From CAIWHR01 sp963809965 (lineage in GTDB: Bacteria > Pseudomonadota > Gammaproteobacteria > Burkholderiales > Casimicrobiaceae): a stretch of 64,000 bases of DNA. Numbering within the stretch: the stretch's first letter is position 1; each line of letters starts with the position of its first letter. Positions 56,336 through 64,000 of this stretch are shown one piece after another. Made by a program: the position numbers and the translations under genes. The notes beneath the pieces were generated by a model. The model was not told where the DNA came from. It was given only the letters and a program-made list of their open reading frames with translations, and made no database searches. Where the stretch lies: NCBI GenBank assembly GCA_963809965.1, contig CAWELU010000061.1, positions 124,001 to 188,000 on the forward strand, in the 5' to 3' direction.

Positions 56336-58285
56336 ATGACGTCCATGCATAGAGCACTCTTTGTCGCCGGGCTCGCACTTTCGATCGGTGGCGGCCTCGC
56401 GCAGGCCGCGAGCCGCGCCGACGCGGATTTCATGGCGGCCCGTGCCGCCTTCGACCGCGGGGATGGTGGTCGACTGGAGGCGCTCGCGCCCCAGCTCGCC
56501 GGCCACGTGCTCGAACCCTATGTCGCGTATTGGCGGCTGAAGGTCAAGCTCGAGGGCGCCGCCGACGACGAGGTACGTGCCTTTCTCGCCCGCTGGCCGG
56601 ACACCCCGCTCGCCGACCGCCTCCAGGTCGAGTGGCTGAAATTGCTCGCGAAGCGCGGGCAATGGGCCGCGTTCGCCACGTTGTATCCGCCCCGCAATGG
56701 CGAGGATGTCGAGCTTGCATGCTATGCCATCCAGTATCGGCGCTCGCTCGACGGCGATGGAGCGCTTGCCGCAGCGAAGCCGCTGTGGCTCACCGGCCAG
56801 TCGACGCCGGAGTCGTGCGAGCCTCTGTTCGCCGCACTCATCGCGAACGGCGAGCTCTCGTCCGCGGAGCGCCGTGCGCGGTTTCGGCTTGCAACGGAGG
56901 CGGGAAACGTTCGGCTCGTGCAGTCGCTCGCTCTCGATCTGCCACCCGACGAGCGGATCACGGCCCGGGAATTCGGCGCGGTCGACGCGAACCCGGCGCG
57001 CGCGCTCGCCAGCGGCGAGTTCCGGTGGAAGCAGCAGGGCGGGCGCGACCTTGCCCTGTACGTGCTCGAGCGCGCCGCGCGCACGGATGCCGGGGCGGTT
57101 CGCGCGGCATGGGAGAAGCAGCGCCCACGCCTGCCGGACTCGGAGCGACTCTACGGCAATGCCCGGATCGCGTTCCACGCGGCTCGGCAGCTCCTGCCCC
57201 AGGCGAACGACTGGTTCCGCGAGGCCGCGGGCACGCCCCTGAACGAGATGCAGCGCGCCTGGCGAGTGCGCGCCGCCCTGCGTGCCGGCGCTTGGTCCGA
57301 CGTGCTGGCTGGGATCGACGCGATGCCGGCAGGCGAGGCGCAGGACCCCGCGTGGCGTTATTGGAAGGCCCGAGCGCTCGCTGCTACGGGTCGCTCCGAC
57401 GAGGCGCAGGCCCTCTATGCTGCGCTGTCCTCCGAGTTCGGGTTCTACGCGTACCTTGCGGCGGAGGCGCTGGACCGGCGAATCGAGCCCAAGAGCGTGC
57501 CATTCGAGCCCGACCCGGCCGCGCTGTCGGCATTCGGCGCGCGTCCCGAAGTGCGCCGGGTGGTGAAGCTCGCCGAGCTCGACATGCGCGCGGAGTCGCA
57601 GCGCGAATGGGTCTACGTCGTGCGCGGACTTTCCGACGAGGCCCTGTTGCTCGCCGCCGACTATGCGCGGCGGCAGGGCCTGTACGACCGCGCGATCAAC
57701 ACGGCGGAGCGCACCTCGGAGCGGCACGATTTCACGCTGCGCTACCTGATGCCCTTCCGCGAGTATTTCACCGTCGCCGCGCGCGAGAACGCCGTCGACG
57801 AGGCCCTGCTGCTCGGCCTCGCGCGACAGGAATCGCGCTTCGCACCGGACATCGTCTCGGCGGCCGGCGCGGTCGGGCTGATGCAGCTCATGCCGGGCAC
57901 GGCGCGGTGGGTGGCGCAGCAACTCAAGCTCTCCGGATACCGGCCATCCCACATCGCCGATGTCGCGCTCAACACGCAGTTCGGCGCGTTCTATTTCAAG
58001 TACTGGCTCGACCGGCTCGAGCGGATGCCGGCACTCGCGGCCGCGGCCTACAATGCGGGGCCGGGTCGGGCGCAGGCCTGGCGCAACGGCGCTCCGATCG
58101 AGGGTGCGATCTGGGTCGAGACGATCCCCTTCAACGAGACGCGCGACTACGTGAAAAAAGTGCTCGCCAACACGATGTTCTATGCGCGCGAGCTGGGCCA
58201 GCCGTACGTGCCTTTGGCGACTCGGCTCGGTATCGTGCCGGCTCGCGGGGCCGGTGACGCTTCGGTCGCGACGATCGCCAACTGA
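56336..58285 (+). CDS. Soluble lytic murein transglycosylase
   Basis: Cleaves glycan strands with 1,6-anhydro ring formation in the periplasm. 649 residues. A signal peptide (about 1-25) is followed by a long alpha-superhelical U/L-domain of Ala-rich helices (about 30-450) and the catalytic domain with the Glu in LARQESRF (about residue 501), GLMQLMPGTARW and AYNAGPGR. ATG 56345 is an alternative start. Slt70-like architecture. Intact. Confidence 0.95.
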   Translation: MTSMHRALFVAGLALSIGGGLAQAASRADADFMAARAAFDRGDGGRLEALAPQLAGHVLEPYVAYWRLKVKLEGAADDEVRAFLARWPDTPLADRLQVEWLKLLAKRGQWAAFATLYPPRNGEDVELACYAIQYRRSLDGDGALAAAKPLWLTGQSTPESCEPLFAALIANGELSSAERRARFRLATEAGNVRLVQSLALDLPPDERITAREFGAVDANPARALASGEFRWKQQGGRDLALYVLERAARTDAGAVRAAWEKQRPRLPDSERLYGNARIAFHAARQLLPQANDWFREAAGTPLNEMQRAWRVRAALRAGAWSDVLAGIDAMPAGEAQDPAWRYWKARALAATGRSDEAQALYAALSSEFGFYAYLAAEALDRRIEPKSVPFEPDPAALSAFGARPEVRRVVKLAELDMRAESQREWVYVVRGLSDEALLLAADYARRQGLYDRAINTAERTSERHDFTLRYLMPFREYFTVAARENAVDEALLLGLARQESRFAPDIVSAAGAVGLMQLMPGTARWVAQQLKLSGYRPSHIADVALNTQFGAFYFKYWLDRLERMPALAAAAYNAGPGRAQAWRNGAPIEGAIWVETIPFNETRDYVKKVLANTMFYARELGQPYVPLATRLGIVPARGAGDASVATIAN

Positions 58286-58295
58286 CGCAACGACA

Positions 58296-59247
58296 ATGAC
58301 CGCCGCCGCCGATCGAACCATACGTTGTGACCGGTGGCAGCGGGTTCGTCGGTCGCCATGTGGTCGCCCGGCTCGTCGCGGGCGGCTTCCGCGTCGTCGT
58401 CCCGACTCGCCGGCGAGCCGCGGCGGCGCATTTGCTGCTGCTTCCGACCGTCGACGTCGTCGAAGCCGACATCCACGACGCGGCCACGCTTACGCGCCTC
58501 GCCCGTGGAGCCGCAGCGGTGATCAATCTCGTCGGCATCCTGAACGAGACCGGCGGGCAGAGCTTTGCGCGGGCGCACGTCGAGCTCGCGAAAACCATCG
58601 TCGCCGCGTGCAAGGCCGCCGGATCGGCGCGCTTGCTGCAGATGAGCGGGCTCAACGCCGATCCTGCGGGTCCCTCGCGGTATCTGCGAAGCAAGGGCGA
58701 AGCCGAGGCGACGATCGCCGCCTCCGGCCTTGACTGGACGATCTTCCAGCCTTCGGTGATCTTCGGTCGCGAGGATGCGTTTCTCAATCTCTTCGCGAAG
58801 CTGCAGCGCGTGCTGCCGGTGATGGCGCTGGCGCGCGCCGACGCGCGCTTCCAGCCGGTTTTCGTGGGCGACGTCGCCGAATGCTTCGTTCGTGCGCTGG
58901 ATCTCGATGCGACGATCGGACAGCGTTACCCGCTTTGCGGCCCGCGCGTATACACGCTGCGCGAGCTGGTCCGCTATGTCGGGGAGCTTGCCGGCTGCCC
59001 GCGTCCGATCGTCGCCCTGGGCGACAAACTCGGTACGCTGCAGGCGTTCGCGCTCGAGTGCCTGCCGGGAACGCTGATGAGCCGCGACAACCTCGCATCG
59101 ATGCGGAAGGACAGCGTTTGCAGCTGCGATTTTCCCGCCGTGTTCGGCCTTGCGCCGACCGCGCTCGAGGCCGTGGTGCCGGATTATCTCTCCCCGGATG
59201 CCGCGCACAGTCCGTACGACGGCTTTCGCGCACACACCCGGCGCTGA
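58296..59247 (+). CDS. NAD(P)H-binding complex I NDUFA9-like epimerase/reductase (frameshift near 58320)
   Basis: About 317 residues. Extended SDR/NDUFA9 fold: TGGSGFVGRHVVARL nucleotide-binding loop, AVINLVGILNE, and RFQPVFVGDVAECFVRAL. Reading from the ATG at 58296 (MTAAADRT) enters the core only if one base is removed near 58320; otherwise the start is GTG 58327, in the middle of the first strand. The shifted reading is more natural because it supplies the missing strand. It is followed by cca with a one-base overlap (TGATG). Role unknown; related proteins act on quinone or lipid redox. Confidence 0.85.
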
Positions 59248-60508
59248 TGCCGAGGCACTTTCGCGCGCGGCAGCCGGTGAAGGTCTATCGCGTCGGCGGC
59301 TCGGTCCGCGACGAATTGCTCGGCCGCCCGGTCGCCGATCGCGACTGGGTGGTCGTCGGAGCGACACCTGAAATGCTGATCGCCTCGGGCTTCAAGCCCG
59401 TGGGGCGGGATTTCCCGGTGTTTCTGCACCCGGAGACACGCGAGGAGCACGCACTTGCGCGCACCGAGCGCAAGCACGGGCGCGGCTACCGCGGTTTCGA
59501 GTTTTTCGCTTCGCCGGAGGTCACGCTCGAGCAGGATCTCGCGCGCCGCGATCTGACGATCAATGCCATGGCGCGCGACGAGGACGGCGTGTTGATCGAT
59601 CCGTTCCACGGCGCGGACGACCTGCGCGCCGGAGTCCTGCGGCACGTGTCGCCGGCGTTTGCCGAAGATCCGCTGCGTGTGCTGCGGGTCGCGCGCTTCG
59701 CGGCCCGCTTCGGGTTCGCGGTGGCGCCGGAAACCCGGGAGCTCATGCGCCAGCTCGTCGCTTCAGGCGAGCTCGCCGAGCTCGCGCCCGAGCGCGTCTG
59801 GCAGGAGCTCTCGCGTGGCCTCATGGAGCCGCAACCGTCGCGCATGCTCGCGGTCCTGCGGGATTGCGGCGCGCTCGGGCAGCTGTTACCCGAGGTCGAT
59901 GCGCTGTTCGGCGTCCAGGAGCCGCGCGCGGCAGCAGCCGAACTCGATGCCGGGACGCACGTTGCCCGGGCGCTCGACTGCGCGGCAGAACGCGGTTACA
60001 CGCTGCCGGTGCGTTATGCGGTGCTTGCTCACGATCTCGGCGTGGCGAGCTCTCGCGGCGCCGCTCGGTCGCGGATCGATCGGCGTACGACGCGCGGCGT
60101 ACGCTTGGCCGAACGGCTGTCGACACGCCTGAAGGTGCCCGTCGGATTGCCGCGACGCGGCGCGGATCACGGCGCGCTGGCAGGCAACGGTCCACCGCGC
60201 GCAGGAACTGCGTCCGGCGGCACTGCTCGACTTGCTCATGGCATCCGACGCGCTGCGCCGCCCCGAACGGCTCGACGCGTTGCTCGATGCCTGCGCGTGC
60301 GCTGCGCGATCGTGGAGCGGTGCGGGCGACGGACTATGCGCCGGCGCGTATCGTGCGCCGCGCGCTCGCGGTGGTGAAGCGGGTGAACGCCGGCGCGATC
60401 GCGCGGACCCTCGGTGCCGCAGAAACGGCGTCGGTCGCGGAGCGTTCCCGCGCCATCGCCGCCGCGGTCCGCGCGGCGCGGCTGAAGGCACTGCGTGCGT
60501 TGCGCTGA
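59247..60508 (+). CDS. cca: CCA tRNA nucleotidyltransferase (frameshifts near 60145 and 60300; damaged HD region)
   Basis: Adds or repairs the 3'-CCA of tRNA. The nucleotidyltransferase head is intact: YRVGGSVRDELLGRPVADRDWVVVG with the catalytic Asp pair, RTERK, and ARRDLTINAMA. The tRNA-binding neck follows (EDPLRVLRVARFAARF). In the C-terminal HD region AHDLG is present, but the following 20 residues do not match the family and the frame moves near 60145 and 60300; TARWQATVHRAQELRPAALLDLLMASDALRRPERLDALL restores homology. Two net surplus bases. The start overlaps the previous stop by one base. Confidence 0.9.
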
Positions 60509-60519
60509 GCAGTCTTTCT

Positions 60520-61141
60520 TCAGATGCGGTACGCGACGACGCGCATCACGTCCGCGGCCATGCGCATCAGATGCCTCACCGGGAACGGAAGCTCCACCGC
60601 GCCGGCGGCCTGCGCCATCGCGCCATGCCGCGCCTCGTCGTCGCGCATCTGCTCGACGATGGCACGGCTTCTCGCGTCCGCGGCCGGGAGCCCTTCCATG
60701 TGGCCGGTCAGGTGTTCCTCGACCTGACGCTCGGTCTCCACGACGAAGCCGAGGTTGACGCGATCACCGGCGAGCCCGGCCGCGACGCCGATCGCGAACG
60801 AGCCGGCGTACCACATCGGATTGAGCAGCGAAACCCGGTCGCCGAGCTCGGCGAGCCGCTGCTGCGTCCACGCAAGGTGCTCTTCCTCCTCGCGCGCCGC
60901 ATGCGCGAACTCGCGCTTGATGGCCGGATCGCGCGCGACCAGCGCCTGCGCGGCGTAGAGCGCCTGCGCGCACACTTCGCCCGTGTGGTTGACGCGCATC
61001 AGCCCGGCGGCATGGAGGCGCTCCTCGGGGGAGAGCTCGCCGCTGGCGAGGTTCGCTCCGGGTGTCGGACGCGACGCCGTCACGCGCACCCGCCATCGTG
61101 CGCAGCGCGCGGTCGAAGCCAAGGATGAGATCGTCGATCAC
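60520..61141 (-). CDS. coq7: 2-Nonaprenyl-3-methyl-6-methoxy-1,4-benzoquinol hydroxylase (frameshift near 61095)
   Basis: Diiron hydroxylase of ubiquinone synthesis. About 206 residues. The N-terminus VIDDLILGFDRALRTMAGA is in one frame (GTG start at 61141), the body in the next; the shift near 61095 leads to SGELSPEERLHAAGLMRVNHTGEVCAQALY. Diiron ligands are in NHTGEVCAQ, REEEEHLAW, EEHL and DDEARHG. One surplus base. It ends 11 bp from the convergent cca stop. Confidence 0.93.
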
Positions 61142-61208
61142 GCGAGCGATGCTAGCAGGGAAGCGCGTTCCGTGGCTATCGTGCCTGCTCGCGTACAAGG
61201 ACCGCACG

Positions 61209-61236
61209 AAAAAAACGGGCGCCCGAAGGCGCCCGT
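61209..61236 (-). terminator. Rho-independent terminator of the porin gene
   Basis: On the minus strand the stem ACGGGCGCC-TTCG-GGCGCCCGT (nine pairs, stable UUCG tetraloop) is followed by TTTTTT. It begins 45 bp downstream of the porin stop and is a textbook intrinsic terminator, the clearest in the window. Confidence 0.9.
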
Positions 61237-61280
61237 CCGTAGTGGTATTCCGGCCGGAGCCGGATGCAATGCCGCTTCTC

Positions 61281-62474
61281 TTAGAAGAAGTTGACCATGC
61301 CCATCGCGAAGCCCCACGGAGTTGGCGCCAGGTGGTGATGCCGGCAGCGGGGTTGTTCAAGTTGTAGGTCGCGTTGTCGTCGTTGCTGACCTGCGTGAAG
61401 CCCGTGTACAGCAGCGTGCGCTTGGACAGCGGGTACGTGTAGCTGAGCGTCCACTGTAGGCGCCGGTGTCGCTGCCCTTCCTGACCCCGCTGCCAGTGAA
61501 GAATTCGCAGCAGATAGGGAGCGTCCAACGAACGTGCCGTCCAGCGCGCTGCCCTCGCCGTCGTAGCGCCATGCCCCAGGACGCGTACATCTGGCCCGGG
61601 CCGATGTTGATCGTGGTGCTGATAGCCCAGAAGTCACGCTTCAGGTCGTTTTTCGCCAATACGTTCGGCGTGGACGTGACGTTGTACACGTCGTAGTTTA
61701 TCCGCTCCCACACGCCGCCGATCTTGAAGTTGTTGAACTGCCACGCGCCCGCGATCGAGAACGCGTAGTCGGTGAGACCCGCGGCGCGCACCGAGTTGTT
61801 CTGGGCGTAGGCAACGCCGAACTGGGCCGGGCCGTTGTTGTAGAAGCCGCCCAGCGTCCAGATGCCGCTGTTGGAACGCGGCTTGCCCTCCGCGTCGTAG
61901 TCCGGGTTGCGCCGATCGACGAGTACTGGATGCTGCCGTTGAAGCCGGCCATGATCGGCGAGTCGTAGCGGACCGAGTTCGGATTGCGGTTGTCGAAGCC
62001 ACCGTTCGGCGTTCGAATTCGGACCTGTCGCCCCAGATTCCCTGGCTCGCCAGGATACCGGTCGATCAGCGTCGGGACGCTACCGAAGATCGAGGTGATG
62101 TCGTCGTACGGGGACAGGAAGTTACCCATCTTGAACGTTCCCCAGCCGCCTTGCAGGCCGACGAACGTTTCACGCGCCGCGATCGTGCCGCCGCCGGCGT
62201 CCGCGTCGACCGAGCTTTCGATCTGGAAGATCGCGCTCAGGCCGCCGCCCAGCGATTCCGTGCCACGGAAACCGAACCGCGACGAGTTCGAGCTGACCCG
62301 GAATACGTTGTTGTCGTTGCCGCCCAGTCCGGCGCTGTTGCGGTCGCCTTTCGCATTGACGACTTCCATATCCAGGTTCATGCGACCGTACAGCGTGACG
62401 TTCGCGGTCTGCGCTTGCGCCAGCGGGGCGGCGAGCAGGCCCGCGATGGCGACAGCGACAAGTTTCTTGTTCAT
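61281..62474 (-). CDS. Gram-negative porin, trimeric OmpC/burkholderial type (about five frameshifts)
   Basis: About 397 residues spread over several frames. Signal peptide MNKKLVAVAIAGLLAAPLAQA, then VTLYGRMNLDMEVV and SSRFGFRGTESLGGGLSAIFQIES, the classical burkholderial porin start. Frames change near 61915, 61570, 61495, 61465 and 61330; the recovered strands (WTLGGFYNNGPAQFGVAYAQ, WTLSYTYPLSKRTLLYTGF, TPWGFAMGMVNFF) end in the C-terminal Phe needed for barrel insertion. The net change is zero modulo three. Ribosome site AGAGGAG precedes the ATG. General-diffusion channel of the outer membrane. Confidence 0.88.
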
Positions 62475-62892
62475 GAAGATTCTCCTCTAGCGGATAAAAT
62501 TGGCAAGGAAGCCACAGAGCGCTTGCCGTCGGAACCTTCTCAGCGATGTCGAGAAGTTGCAGTCATTGTGCCAAAGCGGCCGATGTCGAGGCAAGGTAAA
62601 GTCCCGCCCCGGGAAAACGCGTTGCGATCCTGTTGTTAAAACGCGACAGGGCCCGCTGAAATGCGAGCGGAATCGGTCGCTGCGCACGGGATGCCCGGAC
62701 GTAGGAAAAACTCGAATAACAGGCGATAAATCCATGATAGACTTGAAAAACATTATCGTTTCCCGGTGCTTCGATGCGGTCCGGGGCACACGAAGGCGGT
62801 TTTGGGTGGATTTCTGCAGCGATTTCCTGTCGGCCGGACGATGGGTGGCCGAGCTTTCGCCTGCGCCAGCCCAACGGTTTCGGCTGATCCGA
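62475..62892. other. Intergenic region between porin and polysaccharide locus
   Basis: 418 bp if the glycosyltransferase starts at GTG 62893; about 260 bp if it starts at the in-frame ATG 62734. It contains the upstream regions of two divergent genes. The part around 62700-62760 is clearly AT-richer than its surroundings and may hold the promoter of the polysaccharide operon; no convincing -35/-10 pair is seen. Confidence 0.45.
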
Positions 62893-63903
62893 GTGGGGCC
62901 TCCTTCCTCGCTATCGCCGTGGCTCGCGGCGCTTGCCGCGGCCACGGTTGCGGCACTCGCCCAGGCGCTGCTGTTTCGGGCCGGGCCTTGCTTGCCGCAC
63001 GACCATCCGAACCCGCGGTCGTTGCACCGACAGCCCGTTCCCCGGGTGGGCGGGATCGCGATCTGGGTCGGGGTCCTGCCAATTGCCCTGGTTGCTCCCG
63101 ATTCCGTCGCCAGCCGGTGGGTTTGGCTCACGGCCTGGCTTGCGGTAGCGGCCGTCTCGCTCGCCGACGACTGGCGCGGCGTGCGGCCGGGAATCCGGCT
63201 CACCGTTCAGGCGGCGGCCGCCGCTGCCGTGACCGCGGTCGTCCTGGGACCGGACCGGGTGCAGGACGTCCGGCCCGTGGACGTGCTTGCGCACGCCGCT
63301 GCAATCGTTGCAATCGTGTGGGCGGCGAACCTCTACAATTTCATGGACGGCAGCGACGGGCTGGCCGCCGTGATGACGATTTGCGGATTCGGCGCCTACG
63401 CCGCTGCCGCGACGATGACGGGGTCGGCACCGGAGCTCTTCCTCGCGCTCGCCGCGGCGACGCTACCGTTCCTCGCCGTCAACCTGCCGCCGGCGCGGAC
63501 GTTCATGGGAGATGTCGGATCGGTTCCGCTGGGTTTTCTTGCGGCAGCGTTCGGATTGGCCGGCATCGTCGGCGACGCATGGCCTGGCTGGTTTCCGCTG
63601 CTCGTCTTCCTGCCGTTCATCGCGGATGCGACGTCGACGCTGGTTGGGCGCCTGGCGCGCCGCGAGCGTGTGTTCGAGGCGCACAGGATGCATTTCTATC
63701 AACGGCTGCACCGCATGGGCGCCGGCCATCGCGGAACGCTGCAGTTCTACGCGGTGTTGATCGTCGCAACCGCGGCGTCGGCGGTGTTCACGCTGGCGCG
63801 CGATCCCGCGGCAGGCTGGGCCGTCCTGGCCGGCTGGTCCGTGGCGATCGGCTTGGTGTTCGCCGGCATTGATTATCATTGGCGAAAACGACGCCCCGAA
63901 TGA
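62893..63903 (+). CDS. MraY/WecA-family polyprenyl-phosphate glycosylphosphotransferase
   Basis: 336 residues, about ten membrane helices. Transfers a sugar-1-phosphate to undecaprenyl phosphate, initiating O-antigen or related glycan synthesis at the inner membrane. Motifs: PNPRSLHRQPVPRVGGIAI (cytoplasmic loop 1), LADDWRG (Mg-binding DD), NFMDGSDGLA (catalytic loop), GDVGSVPLG, and HRMHFYQRLHRMGAGH, the His motif of the WecA/WbpL branch. Start uncertain: GTG 62893 fits the first helix; ATG 62734 adds about 53 atypical residues. The stop overlaps the next ATG by one base. Confidence 0.9.
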   Translation: MGPPSSLSPWLAALAAATVAALAQALLFRAGPCLPHDHPNPRSLHRQPVPRVGGIAIWVGVLPIALVAPDSVASRWVWLTAWLAVAAVSLADDWRGVRPGIRLTVQAAAAAAVTAVVLGPDRVQDVRPVDVLAHAAAIVAIVWAANLYNFMDGSDGLAAVMTICGFGAYAAAATMTGSAPELFLALAAATLPFLAVNLPPARTFMGDVGSVPLGFLAAAFGLAGIVGDAWPGWFPLLVFLPFIADATSTLVGRLARRERVFEAHRMHFYQRLHRMGAGHRGTLQFYAVLIVATAASAVFTLARDPAAGWAVLAGWSVAIGLVFAGIDYHWRKRRPE

Positions 63904-64000
63904 TGACCAATCCCCACAACTGGCGGGCATGGCTCGCGTTTTGCCATGACCTCGTCGCGATCGCACTCGCGTGGGTCGCGGCCTACTGGCTGCGCTTCAA
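63903..64000 (+). CDS. Polysaccharide biosynthesis protein, CapD/WbpM-type nucleotide-sugar dehydratase (3' end outside window)
   Basis: Only 32 codons are visible. After MTNPHNWRAW comes LAFCHDLVAIALAWVAAYWLRF, the first membrane helix of CapD/WbpM-like proteins, which carry an N-terminal membrane part and a C-terminal UDP-sugar 4,6-dehydratase. The ATG overlaps the preceding stop (TGATG). The N-terminus alone makes this a reasonable but not certain call. Confidence 0.6.
   Translation, partial: MTNPHNWRAWLAFCHDLVAIALAWVAAYWLRF

Noticed and set aside
55286..58285. 999-codon reading as an extended lytic transglycosylase
   Set aside because: The first 350 codons are opposite purE and purK; the signal peptide begins at 56336 or 56345.
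1..64000. Programmed +1 frameshifting as an explanation of the many breaks
   Set aside because: I found no common slippery codon or stop at the shift sites, and deletion-type shifts occur as well. Assembly indels are simpler.
1..64000. tRNA, rRNA, CRISPR array, insertion sequence, prophage or attachment site
   Set aside because: No cloverleaf-like sequence, regular spaced repeat, transposase motif or integrase was seen on either strand.

Overview
The window reads as one contiguous stretch of a high-G+C betaproteobacterial chromosome (Burkholderiales/Rhodocyclales-like). The evidence is gene order and gene type: a divergent mrcA / pilMNOPQ-aroK-aroB block, gltB-gltD-hemE-priA, argS-SPOR protein-dsbA, an OmpC-type trimeric porin of the burkholderial kind, class I PhaC, and a MerR-type LiuR beside a leucine/isovalerate (liu) operon. 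I see no rRNA, tRNA, CRISPR array, insertion sequence or prophage.

Layout. (1) 1-3916: the end of a response regulator, a membrane pseudokinase fused to a DEDDh exonuclease, and a CBS/DUF294 nucleotidyltransferase-like protein. (2) 4052-8044: hemB, then convergent genes for a small conserved protein and penicillin-binding protein 1A. (3) 8195-15052: the type IV pilus alignment/secretin operon pilMNOPQ running into aroK and aroB. (4) 15200-16508: an accessory Ig-like lipoprotein on the minus strand. (5) 16820-26652: glutamate synthase gltBD, hemE and priA, with an AT-richer spacer holding a consensus DnaA box. (6) 26919-30975: argS, a SPOR protein, dsbA and a short-chain dehydrogenase. (7) 31050-35987: an accessory envelope island with a GDSL-esterase autotransporter, a FecR/DUF6600 protein with a long low-complexity tail, and a glycine-zipper protein. 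(8) 36044-38955: phaC and a metallo-beta-lactamase-fold hydrolase on the minus strand. (9) 39138-54147: liuR followed by a co-directional run of 16 genes for leucine/isovalerate catabolism and associated CoA, glutathione and hydroxyacid chemistry. (10) 54271-56158: purK and purE. (11) 56336-61141: soluble lytic transglycosylase, NDUFA9-like reductase, cca and coq7. (12) 61281-64000: a porin and the first two genes of a surface-polysaccharide locus that runs off the right edge.

How the genes work together. The liu genes form a nearly complete path from isovaleryl-CoA to acetyl-CoA plus acetoacetate: isovaleryl-CoA dehydrogenase, both methylcrotonyl-CoA carboxylase subunits, methylglutaconyl-CoA hydratase and HMG-CoA lyase, with a thiolase in the same operon. 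A perfect 16-bp palindrome lies inside a promoter spacer just after liuR and is probably the LiuR operator. Neighbouring phaC could take up carbon from this route as polyhydroxyalkanoate. The pil, mrcA, SPOR and slt genes serve the envelope; hemB, hemE, coq7, gltBD, aroKB and purEK are biosynthetic housekeeping.

Caveat. Eighteen genes, many of them essential, are broken by about 26 single-base frame changes, most of them equivalent to one extra base. Other long genes (gltB, mrcA, liuD) are intact. I read these as residual assembly indels, not gene decay, and give each such gene its full extent with the approximate shift position.
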